Origin: JBGVSA01 sp047605765
Lineage (GTDB): Bacteria; Pseudomonadota; Gammaproteobacteria; Burkholderiales; Rhodocyclaceae
Length of the DNA: 64,000 nucleotides
Reading direction: 5' to 3'
NCBI GenBank assembly: GCA_047605765.1
Contig: JASGFB010000003.1
Span: 9,575-73,574, forward strand
A program made the position numbers and the translations under genes. The notes below the pieces were generated by a model. That model was not told where the DNA came from. It saw only the letters and a list, made by a program, of their open reading frames with translations, and made no database searches. Shown here piece by piece: positions 8,375-16,841 of this stretch (its first letter is position 1; every line of letters starts with the position of its first letter).

Positions 8375-9712
8375 TCAGACCGCTTTGGCGCGCACGGCGC
8401 GGCGTTCGCGGGCGATCACGTAGAGCGTGGCGAAGGAGCCAAGGATGCTGGTCACGATGCCCAGGTACCAGATGCCGATGAACTCGGTGTGGAAGGCGCC
8501 GCCGGGCACGGCGAACTTGGCTGCCATGAAGCCGCTGACCGACAGGGCCAGGGCACCGGCGAACTGGCCGACCATGTTGATGATCCCCATGCTGAAGCCG
8601 GTCGAACGCACCGACCAGATTTCGGCCGCCGAGGCGCTGACCAGCGGGAAGATGTTGATCACCACGCCGGCGAACAGGCTCAGCGCCGCCAGCGAGAAGG
8701 CGTTGGGGATGTGCAGCGTGAACAGGTAGAAGGTCAGGGCGATGAGCAGCAGGCCGACGCCGATGACGACCGAACGCGGGATGCCATGCTTGAGCAGGCG
8801 GTCGGAGATCCACCCCACCACCGGCGTGCCGAACACGCGGCCGAGCACATACATCGTGGCCATGCCGCCGCCGGCGATCAGGGCCATTTCTTTCGACATG
8901 CCGTCCTGCTGGATGTAGAAGTCGGTGGCGTACAGCGGCAGCCAGCCGGGCACCAGGCGCGTGGCGACCATGTAGGCCGACCAGACCAGCGACAGAATCC
9001 ACAGGGCCGGGTCCTTGGCGATGACGGACAGGGTCTGCCGGTAGCTCAGTTGCTGCAATTCGTCTTTGTCTTCCTGTCGCTCAATTGAGGGCAGGCCGAT
9101 GTCGGTCGGCTGCGCGCGCAACAGCCACGCGGCGATGAGGGCGATGACGAAGATGACCCCCGACATCAGGATCGTCGAACCGCGCCAGCCTTGCAGGTTG
9201 AAGAAGCTGCCGCTCGACAGCACCACCGCAAAGACCGGAATGAGCAGGAAGGTCATCACCTCGCCAAGGCCGCCGCCGACGCCGGAATACATCTCCATGG
9301 CGAAGCCGCGTTCCTTGATCGAGAACCAGCGTGCCAGGGCCGAGGTGATCGGCACATAGCCTGCGGCAGCGACGAAGCCCATGGCCGCGCGCCAGAAGAT
9401 GGCCTGGGTGAAGGTGGCGCTGAAGGCGAAGCCGGCCAGGAAGAGGGCCAGGATGCCGATGCCCACCGGGATGACGCGGCGGCTGCCGTAGACGTCGGCG
9501 GCCGTGCCCCAGGGGATCTGCGCGATGGCGTAGGCGTAGAAGAAGGCCGACCCCAGCACGCCCAGTTCGGGCTTGCCGATGTTCAGGTCATCCATGAGGT
9601 ACTTGGTGATGCTGGCGTAGTTCCAGCGCACCAGTTGCGATGTGCAGTACACCAGCATGCACACGAACAGGATGATCCATCTGTAGTTGCTCTTGTTTTT
9701 CAAGAAATCCAT
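8375..9712 (-). CDS. MFS transporter (12 transmembrane helices)
   Basis: A 445-residue major facilitator protein. Two six-helix halves are separated by a charged loop at about residues 200-225. The loop 2-3 motif (GTAADVYGSRRVIPVG) and a matching second-half loop (GWISDRLLKHGIPR) are present. The ATG at 9712 is chosen over the longer frame because it begins just before the first helix. The first-half sequence (QLVRWNYASI, ARWFSIKERGFAMEMYSG) is like sugar-acid and organophosphate permeases. The convergent kdgK-like gene makes a sugar acid a reasonable but unproven substrate. Confidence 0.88.
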   Translation of the reverse strand: MDFLKNKSNYRWIILFVCMLVYCTSQLVRWNYASITKYLMDDLNIGKPELGVLGSAFFYAYAIAQIPWGTAADVYGSRRVIPVGIGILALFLAGFAFSATFTQAIFWRAAMGFVAAAGYVPITSALARWFSIKERGFAMEMYSGVGGGLGEVMTFLLIPVFAVVLSSGSFFNLQGWRGSTILMSGVIFVIALIAAWLLRAQPTDIGLPSIERQEDKDELQQLSYRQTLSVIAKDPALWILSLVWSAYMVATRLVPGWLPLYATDFYIQQDGMSKEMALIAGGGMATMYVLGRVFGTPVVGWISDRLLKHGIPRSVVIGVGLLLIALTFYLFTLHIPNAFSLAALSLFAGVVINIFPLVSASAAEIWSVRSTGFSMGIINMVGQFAGALALSVSGFMAAKFAVPGGAFHTEFIGIWYLGIVTSILGSFATLYVIARERRAVRAKAV

Positions 9713-9782
9713 TGTCGTCTCACTCCGATCCGGAATTCGATACCCCCGCGCCGGCGGCACGGAGGCATGAGAGAAGCGTCGA

Positions 9783-10991
9783 TCAGACGCGTTCGATGAG
9801 CATGGCGAGGCCTTGCCCGACGCCTACACACATCGTGCACAGCGCGTAGCGCCCGCCTGTGTCGGCCAGTTGGTGCGCCGCCGTCGTGACCAGCCGGGCG
9901 CCGCTGGCCCCCAGCGGATGGCCCAGGGCGATGGCGCCGCCATAGCGATTGACGCGCTCGTCGTCATCGGCCACCCCCAACTGACGCAGCACCGCCAGCC
10001 CTTGCGAGGCGAAGGCCTCGTTCAGTTCGATGATGTCGATGGCATTGAGGTCGATGCGCAGGCGCCTCAGAAGTTGACGCACGGCCGGCACTGGCCCGAC
10101 GCCCATGACGCGGGGTGCCAACGCGCCGGCGGCCATGCCGACGATGCGTGCCATCGGCTGCAGACCGTGCTGGCGGGCGGCAGCTTCGCTGGCGATGAGC
10201 AGGGCACAGGCACCGTCGTTGACGCCGGAGGCGTTGCCCGCCGTCACGCTGCCGTCGGCACGCACCACCGGCTTGAGCCGGGCGAGCGATTCGAGGGTGG
10301 TGGGGCGTGGATGCTCGTCGGCGGCAAAGACGATCGGCTCGCCTTTCTTCTGCGGCAGTTCGACAGCGACGATCTCTTTGGTCAGGTGGCCGGCGGCCTG
10401 CGCGGCGGCGGCTTTTTGCTGACTGCGCAGGGCGAACAGATCCTGGTCGTGGCGCGAGATGCCGTATTCGGCGGCGACGTTCTCGGCGGTTTCGGGCATC
10501 GAGTCGACGCCGTAGCGTTGCTTCATCAGCGGATTGATGAAGCGCCAGCCGATGGTGGTGTCCTGGATCTGCATACTGCGCGAAAAGGCCGCGTCGGCCT
10601 TGCCCATCACGAAGGGCGCGCGGCTCATGTTCTCGACGCCGCCCGCCAGCGCCAGCGCCATCTCACCGGCGGCGATGGCGCGCGCGGCCTGGCCGATGGC
10701 TTCCATGCCCGAACTGCACAGGCGATTGACGGTGACCCCGGGCACCGATTCCGGCAGGCCAGCCAGCAGTAGCGACATACGCGCGACGTTGCGGTTGTCT
10801 TCGCCGGCCTGGTTGGCGTTGCCGTAGAAAACGTCGTCCACGGCGGCCCAGTCGAGATCCGGATGGCGGCGCATGATTTCGCGGATCGGCAGGGCGCCCA
10901 GGTCGTCGGCGCGTGTGTGCGCAAGGGCGCCGCCGTAGCGGCCGAAAGGCGTGCGCACGGCCTCGCAGATGAATGCGTGTTGCAGTGTCAT
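9783..10991 (-). CDS. pcaF: 3-oxoadipyl-CoA / acetyl-CoA thiolase
   Basis: A 402-residue thiolase with the complete catalytic set: Cys92 in NRLCSSGMEAIG (acyl acceptor), His358 in ALGHPLGASGAR and Cys388 in CTMCVGVGQG. It would cleave 3-oxoadipyl-CoA with CoA to succinyl-CoA and acetyl-CoA, the last step of the beta-ketoadipate pathway. The assignment as PcaF rather than a general acetyl-CoA acetyltransferase rests on the adjacent pcaI and pcaJ and the RTPFGRYGGALA opening typical of PcaF. The ATG at 10991 has GGAGAG upstream. It starts 17 bases after the pcaJ stop, third gene of pcaIJF. Confidence 0.9.
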   Translation of the reverse strand: MTLQHAFICEAVRTPFGRYGGALAHTRADDLGALPIREIMRRHPDLDWAAVDDVFYGNANQAGEDNRNVARMSLLLAGLPESVPGVTVNRLCSSGMEAIGQAARAIAAGEMALALAGGVENMSRAPFVMGKADAAFSRSMQIQDTTIGWRFINPLMKQRYGVDSMPETAENVAAEYGISRHDQDLFALRSQQKAAAAQAAGHLTKEIVAVELPQKKGEPIVFAADEHPRPTTLESLARLKPVVRADGSVTAGNASGVNDGACALLIASEAAARQHGLQPMARIVGMAAGALAPRVMGVGPVPAVRQLLRRLRIDLNAIDIIELNEAFASQGLAVLRQLGVADDDERVNRYGGAIALGHPLGASGARLVTTAAHQLADTGGRYALCTMCVGVGQGLAMLIERV

Positions 10992-11008
10992 GGTGGTCTC
11001 TCCGGTGT

Positions 11009-11677
11009 TCAGCAGGCGGCCCGCAGCGGAATGCCGCACAGGGCGGCGAGCTGCGCAGGCGTGATGCCGTCGATGAGGTCGCGCGCCACCACGCCGTCGG
11101 CGGTGATGTCGAAGGTCGCGAAGTCGGTGTAGACGCGCTTGACGCAGGCAATGCCGGTCAGCGGGCTGGTGCAGGTGGCGACGAGCTTGCTGGTGCCGCG
11201 CTTGGTGAGCAGATCCATCATCACGAAGACGGACTTGGCGCCAATGGCTAGATCCATGGCGCCGCCGACGGCGGGGATGGCATCCTTGGCACCGGTGTGC
11301 CAGTTGGCCAGGTCGCCTTTCACTGATACCTCGTAGGCGCCCAGAACGCAGTAGTCGAGGTGGCCGCCGCGCATCATGGCGAACGAGTCGGCATGGTGGA
11401 AAAATGCCGCGCCGGGCAGGGCGGTGACGAACTGCTTGCCGGCGTTGATCAGCTCGGCGTCTTCGTGACCTTCGGCCGGCATCGGGCCCATGCCGAGCAG
11501 GCCGTTTTCGCTGTGAAGGAATATCGATACGTCATCGGGCAGGCAATTGGCGACCTCGGTCGGTGCGCCGATGCCCAGATTGACGTAGGCGCCGTTCGGA
11601 ATGTCGGCGGCGATGCGCGTGGCGATCTGCCGCCGCGTCAGACGCGGGAGTTCCGCGATGGAAGTTGCTTGAGTCAT
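11009..11677 (-). CDS. pcaJ: 3-oxoacid CoA-transferase subunit B (3-oxoadipate CoA-transferase)
   Basis: A 222-residue class I CoA-transferase beta subunit. It has LGIGAPTEVANCLP near residue 34 and the SENG motif (56-59), in which Glu57 forms the covalent glutamyl-CoA intermediate. With PcaI it moves CoA from succinyl-CoA to 3-oxoadipate. It lies 27 bases after pcaI and 17 before pcaF on the same strand. Subunits of acetoacetate or succinyl-CoA transferases are similar; the neighbourhood decides for PcaJ. Confidence 0.9.
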   Translation of the reverse strand: MTQATSIAELPRLTRRQIATRIAADIPNGAYVNLGIGAPTEVANCLPDDVSIFLHSENGLLGMGPMPAEGHEDAELINAGKQFVTALPGAAFFHHADSFAMMRGGHLDYCVLGAYEVSVKGDLANWHTGAKDAIPAVGGAMDLAIGAKSVFVMMDLLTKRGTSKLVATCTSPLTGIACVKRVYTDFATFDITADGVVARDLIDGITPAQLAALCGIPLRAAC

Positions 11678-11704
11678 GGGAATGCCTCTGCGCTAAGGCG
11701 GCTG

Positions 11705-12382
11705 TCAGGATTGAAGACGCGGTTGGGGAACGACGACCGCGCGCTGGACGAATATGCCGGGGGTGACGACCGTTTCCGGATCGATGGCGCCGGCATTCAC
11801 CGCCTGCCGCACCTGGACGATGGTGCAGCGCGCGGCGGTGGCCATGACCGGACCGAAGTTACGCGCCGTCTTGCGGTAGACGAGGTTGCCGAGCGCATCG
11901 ACGGTGTCGGCCTTGATGAGCGCGAAATCGGCATGGATCGGGTATTCGAGGACGTAATCGACGCCGTCGATGTGGCGCGTCTCTTTGTTCTCGGCCAGCT
12001 GCGTGCCGTAGCCGGTGGGGGTGTAGAAGGCGCCGATGCCCGCGCCGGCGGCGCGGATGCGTTCGGCCAGGTTGCCCTGCGGCACCAGTTCGAGCTGCAG
12101 CCGGCCGGCCAGGTATCGTTCGTCGAATGCCTTGGCATTGGCTTGCCGGGGGAACGAGCAGACGATCTTGCGGACGCGGTCGTGCTCGATGAGCGCCGCC
12201 ACGCCGGTGGAGCCAGTGCCGGCGTTGTTCGACACAATGGTCAGATCCTTGGCGCCCTGGCGTACGAGCGCATCGATCAACTCGAAGGGCACGCCGGCAT
12301 CGCCGAAGCCGCCGATCATGACGGTTGCGCCATCAGGGATATCGGCTACCGCCGCGTCGACGGAGGGACATAGCTTGTTCAA
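11705..12382 (-). CDS. pcaI: 3-oxoadipate CoA-transferase subunit A
   Basis: A 225-residue CoA-transferase alpha subunit with MIGGFGDAGVPFELIDAL (about 22-39), the VSNNAGTGSTGVAAL CoA-binding segment and PQGNLAERIRAAGAGIGAF. The initiation codon is TTG at 12382, preceded by a perfect AAAGGAG at seven-base spacing, so the rare start is well supported. First gene of pcaIJF. A palindromic element lies just upstream of the ribosome-binding site. Confidence 0.91.
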   Translation of the reverse strand: MNKLCPSVDAAVADIPDGATVMIGGFGDAGVPFELIDALVRQGAKDLTIVSNNAGTGSTGVAALIEHDRVRKIVCSFPRQANAKAFDERYLAGRLQLELVPQGNLAERIRAAGAGIGAFYTPTGYGTQLAENKETRHIDGVDYVLEYPIHADFALIKADTVDALGNLVYRKTARNFGPVMATAARCTIVQVRQAVNAGAIDPETVVTPGIFVQRAVVVPQPRLQS

Positions 12383-12396
12383 GGTGTTCTCCTTTC

Positions 12397-12428
12397 GAAC
12401 AGTTGTTCACGTTTAGAACGCGCTTGAA
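12397..12428. promoter_or_regulatory. Candidate IclR/PcaR operator cluster upstream of pcaI
   Basis: GAACA-GT-TGTTC (12397-12408) is an interrupted palindrome. Further GAAC half-sites follow at 12416-12419 and 12425-12428. The cluster lies 15-46 bases before the pcaI TTG, in the 310-base gap below the IclR-family gene; the rest of that gap (12429-12692) shows no gene. Binding by the adjacent regulator is inferred. Confidence 0.4.
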
Positions 12429-12692
12429 CAGTACTGAGGCTTCTCGACGCGACGGCTTGATCGAATGCAAGTGCCGCCGGCCGCGAAATTGAGGCCACGC
12501 AATGCTTCGAACAAAGCAGCCAAATCCGATAGATGGGTTCGCACATGAGAGCGGACACCGCTCATTGCTCCGATGCGGGGCATGCGGTGTGCGCAGCCTC
12601 GTCCGCGACGCCGGACGCGGCGCAGGCGTGGTGACGCCCTCAGCCGCGCGCGGCGATGCGAATGGGATGGATGGGGCGTTTTGTCGGAGGTG

Positions 12693-13484
12693 CTAGATGC
12701 GCCGTGCCAGGTGGCGAGAGATGCTGGCCGCCGTGTTCTGCAATTCCGGCAGCAAGGATTTGATGCTGTCGACGGAGGCGTCGTCCTTGGCGATGCCGGA
12801 GATGTTGATGGCCGCCACGATGCGACCGTTGCGATCGTGGATCGGCGCGGCGATCGAGACGAGGCCCGCTTCGAGCTCTTGATGGACCAGCGACCAGCCT
12901 TGCCGGCGCACGGTGTCGATGCTGGCACGCAGCGAATCGCGGTCGTACGGCAGGGCGGCCGGATGGGGATGCGCCAGGAAGGCGTCGAGGTGCGCTTCGA
13001 GTGCGGCGGGTGTCAGGTCGGACAACAACACCCGGCCCATGGAGGTCAGCGCGGCGGGCAGCCGGCTGCCGATCGACAGATTGACGGCCATGATCTTGCG
13101 CGTCGGGACGCGCAGCACGTAGACGATGTCGGTGCCGTCGAGCACTGCAATGGAAGAGCTTTCCTTGGCGGCCTGGACGAGGGCTTCGACGATCGGTTCG
13201 GCGACGTCCCACAGCGCCATCGACGACAGGTAGGCATAACCCAGATCGAGAATGCGCGGTGTCAGGCTGAAGTATCGCCCGTCATGCAGGGCAAAGCCCA
13301 GATGCACCAGGGTCAGCAGGATGCGGCGCGCGCCGGCGCGGGTGAGCCCGGCCGCTGCGGCGACTTCGCTGAGTGTCTGGTGGGGACGCTGCGCGTTGAA
13401 GGTCTTGATGACGTCCAGCCCGCGGGCCAAAGACTGGATGTAGTCGTCGCCGGGTGCCTTGGACGGGGACTGCTGATCGGCCAA
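12693..13484 (-). CDS. pcaR: IclR-family transcriptional regulator of the pca genes
   Basis: A 263-residue protein with an N-terminal winged HTH (about residues 15-75, including LSEVAAAAGLTRAGARRILLTL) and a C-terminal IclR effector domain with the typical AVLDGTDIVYVLRV and GWSLVHQELEAGLVSIAAPI strands. There is no ATG in a suitable place. I chose TTG at 13484 because AAGAGG lies seven bases upstream and the length then matches IclR proteins. It sits upstream of and co-directional with pcaIJF, as PcaR/PcaU regulators do. The symbol follows that context. Confidence 0.82.
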   Translation of the reverse strand: MADQQSPSKAPGDDYIQSLARGLDVIKTFNAQRPHQTLSEVAAAAGLTRAGARRILLTLVHLGFALHDGRYFSLTPRILDLGYAYLSSMALWDVAEPIVEALVQAAKESSSIAVLDGTDIVYVLRVPTRKIMAVNLSIGSRLPAALTSMGRVLLSDLTPAALEAHLDAFLAHPHPAALPYDRDSLRASIDTVRRQGWSLVHQELEAGLVSIAAPIHDRNGRIVAAINISGIAKDDASVDSIKSLLPELQNTAASISRHLARRI

Positions 13485-13677
13485 CAGGATGCCTCTTCGA
13501 TAAGGGGGAGAGGTGCCGATTATTCTGCAAAGTACGCACCGGCGAGGCCGATGGGCGCAAGAGTGGGTGGCAAAAGTGTGTGCGCCGCCCATCGTCAGGC
13601 GTCGCCGCAGGCCGTCTTTTGGGGGATACTCTGCGCCGTGGCGTATCGCCCCTTCCTGGCAGCCCTGGCCGTTTCCG

Positions 13678-14193
13678 ATGTCGTCTTCGCCCCTGCGTTA
13701 CCTGTCCGCCTACCCCGCATCGCTGCAGGACAAAGTGCGTGCGCTCATCGCGCGCGGCGAACTGGGCGCTTATCTCGAAAGCCGCTATCCGGCGCGCCAT
13801 GCGGTGCAGACCGACCGTGCGCTGTACGACTACGTGGCCGACATGAAACAACGCCATCTGCGCAGCGCGCCGGCCGTCGACAAGGTGCAGTACGACAGCA
13901 AGCTGGACGTCGAGCACCACGCCCTGGGCCTGCACACGGCCATTTCGCGCGTGCAGGGCGGGCGCCTCAAGGCCAAGAAGGAAATCCGCGTGGCGTCGGT
14001 CTTCAAGGCAGCGGCGCCGGAATTTCTGCACATGATCGTGGCCCACGAATTGGCGCATCTGAAAGAACGCGAACACAACAAGGCGTTTTATCGCCTGTGC
14101 GTTGCCATGGCGCCGGATTACCACCAGTGGGAATTCGATCTGCGCCTGTTCCTGACCTGGCGCGAATTGCCCGCCGCACCACCGCTCGCGTGA
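13678..14193 (+). CDS. YgjP-like (M48-type) zinc metallopeptidase domain protein
   Basis: A 171-residue protein with the zinc-protease helix VAHELAHLKEREH. His123 and His127 are zinc ligands, Glu124 the catalytic base, and His133 a likely third ligand as in the YgjP/WLM group (HExxHxxxxxH). No signal peptide or membrane segment, so probably cytoplasmic. The ATG at 13678 was chosen because the preceding 55 codons of open frame are Arg/Pro-rich and overlap the promoter region of the divergent IclR gene. Substrate unknown. Confidence 0.8.
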   Translation: MSSSPLRYLSAYPASLQDKVRALIARGELGAYLESRYPARHAVQTDRALYDYVADMKQRHLRSAPAVDKVQYDSKLDVEHHALGLHTAISRVQGGRLKAKKEIRVASVFKAAAPEFLHMIVAHELAHLKEREHNKAFYRLCVAMAPDYHQWEFDLRLFLTWRELPAAPPLA

Positions 14194-14304
14194 GCGGCGC
14201 CTACGTGTCGATGTAGGACAAAGCCGGGCAGGCGTGCCCTATCGGGTACGCGCTGTGCGAGCCTACGAGACACGCCAAGACAACTCGAAAAACAGGAGGC
14301 CGGC

Positions 14305-16320
14305 ATGCAGACACGCTCTGTCACCCGCGCTGTGATGTGGGCATTCATTGGACTGCTGGTGTTGTTGGCCGTGGCCATCGTGATCATGCTTACCTTCGAC
14401 TGGAACCGCGCGCGCGGCTGGATCGGAGGCAAGGTATCGGAAGCGACGGGCCGCGAAGTCATCATCAACGGTGATCTGTCGCTCAAGTGGACCCGGCCCA
14501 CGCCCAACGAGGTTGGGCTGGCACGCTGGGTGCCGATGCCGCGCCTGGTGGCGCGCGATGTCACCATGAGCAATGAAACCTGGGCGAGCGAGCCCTTGAT
14601 GGCCCGCGTCGATGAATTGGCGTTTCTGCTGCGCCCCGTTCCCCTGCTGCACAAGGATCTGATCTTCAGGGAAATCGCCGTGGCCTCGCCGGCGGTGCAT
14701 CTGCAACGCCTGAAGGACGGCCGCAACAACTGGACCTTCAAGGCGCGCACGCCATCGAACGAACCCAGCCCGTGGCGCGTGCAGGTCGAGAACGTGGTGC
14801 TCAAGGAAGGGCACCTGACCTATGACGATGCGCAGGGCGACATGGCGTTCGACGTCCACGCCCAGACCCTGCCGGAAACGGCGCGGCCATACGGCATCGG
14901 CTTTACCGTCAAGGGCCGCTATCACAAGGGCACAATCGATGGCGGCGGTCGCGGCGGGGCCGTGCTGGCCTTGCAGGATCCGTCGACGCCGTACCCGGTG
15001 GAAGGCAAGGTCAAGATCGGTTCGACCCATGTGGATCTGGCCGGCACCCTGTCGAATCCGGCTCACCTGACTGGCCTCGACATGCGTCTGAAGGTGGCCG
15101 GGCAGAGCATGTCGCAGTTGTACCCGCTGACCGGCATCACGCTGCCCGACACGCCGCCGTATTCGACCGAGGGCCGCCTGATCGGTACGCTGGCCAGCCA
15201 GGGCGGCACGTGGAAGTACGAGAACTTTACCGGGCGCGTGGGGGGCAGCGATCTGTCCGGCACCATCCAGTTCGCCGCGCGCCAGCCACGCCCGCAACTG
15301 ACCGGCACGCTGGTGTCAAAGATGCTGCGCTTCGAAGACCTGGGGCCGCTGATCGGCGCCGACTCGGCGGCCAGCAAGGCGGCGCGCGAAGCACCGCCGC
15401 AGCCGGTGCGGCGTGACAAGGTGTTGCCGGCCGAGCCGTTCCGCGTCGAGCGTTGGGACAAGATCGACGCCGACGTACGCTTTACCGGCGAGCGCATCGT
15501 GCGCGATGCCGAGCTGCCGATCGACAAGCTCACCACCCACGTGATCCTCAAGGACGGCGTGCTCACGCTGGACCCGCTCAATTTCGGCGTAGCGGGTGGC
15601 AACTTCGTCAGCAAGATCACGCTCGACTCCGGCGCCAAGCCGATCAAGGCGACGTTGCGCGCCGACGTGCGTCATCTGCAACTGAAGCAGTTGTTCCCCA
15701 AGGTGGAGAGCATGCGCGGCAGCTTCGGCCAGGTGAATGGCGACATCGCGCTGTCGTCGCAGGGCGATTCGGTGGCCACCCTGCTGGGCGGTGCCAATGG
15801 CGAGATGCGCCTGCTCGTCAATCAGGGGCAGTTCAGTAAGTTCTTGCTTGAAGCGGCGGGCCTCAATGTGGCCAACGTGGTTGCCACCAAGCTGTTCGGC
15901 GACAAGCAGGTCAAGCTCAATTGCCTGGCCAGCGATCTGGTGGTGCGCAATGGCGTGGCGGCTACGCGCAATTTCCTCTTCGATACGGAGGATGCGTTCA
16001 TTACGGTCGATGGCACACTCGATTTCAAGACCGAGAAGCTCGACTTGACGGTCAAGCCGGAGCAGAAGGGCGTACGCATCATCTCTCTGCGGGCACCGCT
16101 GTACGTGCGCGGCACACTGGGCGATCCGGCGGTGTCGGTGAATGCCGGCGTGGTGGCGCTGAAAGCGGGGGGCGCGGTGGCCTTGGCGCTGGTGGCGCCG
16201 ATCACGGCGATCCTGCCGCTCACCAACATCCCGACCGAACAGGCTTCCGATTGCAAGGCGGCGCTGGCACGCGTGGCACACAAGTCCGAAGCGCCGCCGG
16301 CCGGACAGCGCGCCAACTGA
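14305..16320 (+). CDS. AsmA-family inner-membrane-anchored periplasmic protein
   Basis: A 671-residue protein with an N-terminal membrane anchor (about residues 10-31) followed by a long periplasmic region of repeated beta strands. AsmA-type features are the opening GRWI-like segment near 36-60 (VSEATGREVIINGDLSLKW), LLARVDELAF-type repeats, and the C-terminal DGTLDFKTEKLDLTVKPE and RGTLGDPAVSVN motifs. AsmA proteins form groove-like structures linked to phospholipid transport and outer-membrane homeostasis. GGAGGCCGGC precedes the ATG. A single gene, convergent with the next. Confidence 0.88.
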   Translation: MQTRSVTRAVMWAFIGLLVLLAVAIVIMLTFDWNRARGWIGGKVSEATGREVIINGDLSLKWTRPTPNEVGLARWVPMPRLVARDVTMSNETWASEPLMARVDELAFLLRPVPLLHKDLIFREIAVASPAVHLQRLKDGRNNWTFKARTPSNEPSPWRVQVENVVLKEGHLTYDDAQGDMAFDVHAQTLPETARPYGIGFTVKGRYHKGTIDGGGRGGAVLALQDPSTPYPVEGKVKIGSTHVDLAGTLSNPAHLTGLDMRLKVAGQSMSQLYPLTGITLPDTPPYSTEGRLIGTLASQGGTWKYENFTGRVGGSDLSGTIQFAARQPRPQLTGTLVSKMLRFEDLGPLIGADSAASKAAREAPPQPVRRDKVLPAEPFRVERWDKIDADVRFTGERIVRDAELPIDKLTTHVILKDGVLTLDPLNFGVAGGNFVSKITLDSGAKPIKATLRADVRHLQLKQLFPKVESMRGSFGQVNGDIALSSQGDSVATLLGGANGEMRLLVNQGQFSKFLLEAAGLNVANVVATKLFGDKQVKLNCLASDLVVRNGVAATRNFLFDTEDAFITVDGTLDFKTEKLDLTVKPEQKGVRIISLRAPLYVRGTLGDPAVSVNAGVVALKAGGAVALALVAPITAILPLTNIPTEQASDCKAALARVAHKSEAPPAGQRAN

Positions 16321-16333
16321 GGCCGCAGCGGCG

Positions 16334-16762
16334 TCAGGTGCCGTGGGCCGCCTTGGCGCGTACCAGTCCGCCGAGCAGGCACAGGGCGGACAGCACGCTG
16401 AGGGCGGTGGCGATGACGAAAAAATAGAGGCTGGCGATCACGCTGAAGACCACCTGGCCGGCGATGATCGCCCGCACCATCGGCCGTCCCACCGCCGGCA
16501 CGCGTTCGAGCAGGTGCCCGAGCTGCCAGATCAGCACTGCCAGCAGCGCCAGCATGGCGCTGGCAAGCAGGCCGTTGCCGAAGCTGAATTCAAGATACGA
16601 GCGGCTGGTGCCCCATATGTCGACGTGCACGCTGTCCATGTACTGGAGCAGGGGGCGCGCGTCGTCGTTGCCAAGATAGATCTGGGCAAAGCGCAGCAGA
16701 TGCAGCGCGGCGTGGAGCGCCGTCAACAGCGCGGCGCATTGCAGGGGGCGACGAGGCGTCAC
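16334..16762 (-). CDS. Small integral membrane protein, function unknown
   Basis: A 142-residue protein with about four hydrophobic segments (near residues 10-28, 65-85, 97-117 and 118-135) and a short loop containing YMDSVHVDIWGTSRSY between the first two. I chose GTG at 16762 since GGGAG lies six bases upstream; longer frames upstream overlap glnD. It is separated by 79 bases from the glnD stop on the same strand. I do not recognise a characterised family. Confidence 0.68.
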   Translation of the reverse strand: MTPRRPLQCAALLTALHAALHLLRFAQIYLGNDDARPLLQYMDSVHVDIWGTSRSYLEFSFGNGLLASAMLALLAVLIWQLGHLLERVPAVGRPMVRAIIAGQVVFSVIASLYFFVIATALSVLSALCLLGGLVRAKAAHGT

Positions 16763-16841
16763 GCAACTCTCCCGGGTGTTTGAGCACACGATGGCACGGC
16801 CCGGGCTCGCTCGCCAGTGCCGGCCATCGGATAGGGGGCCT

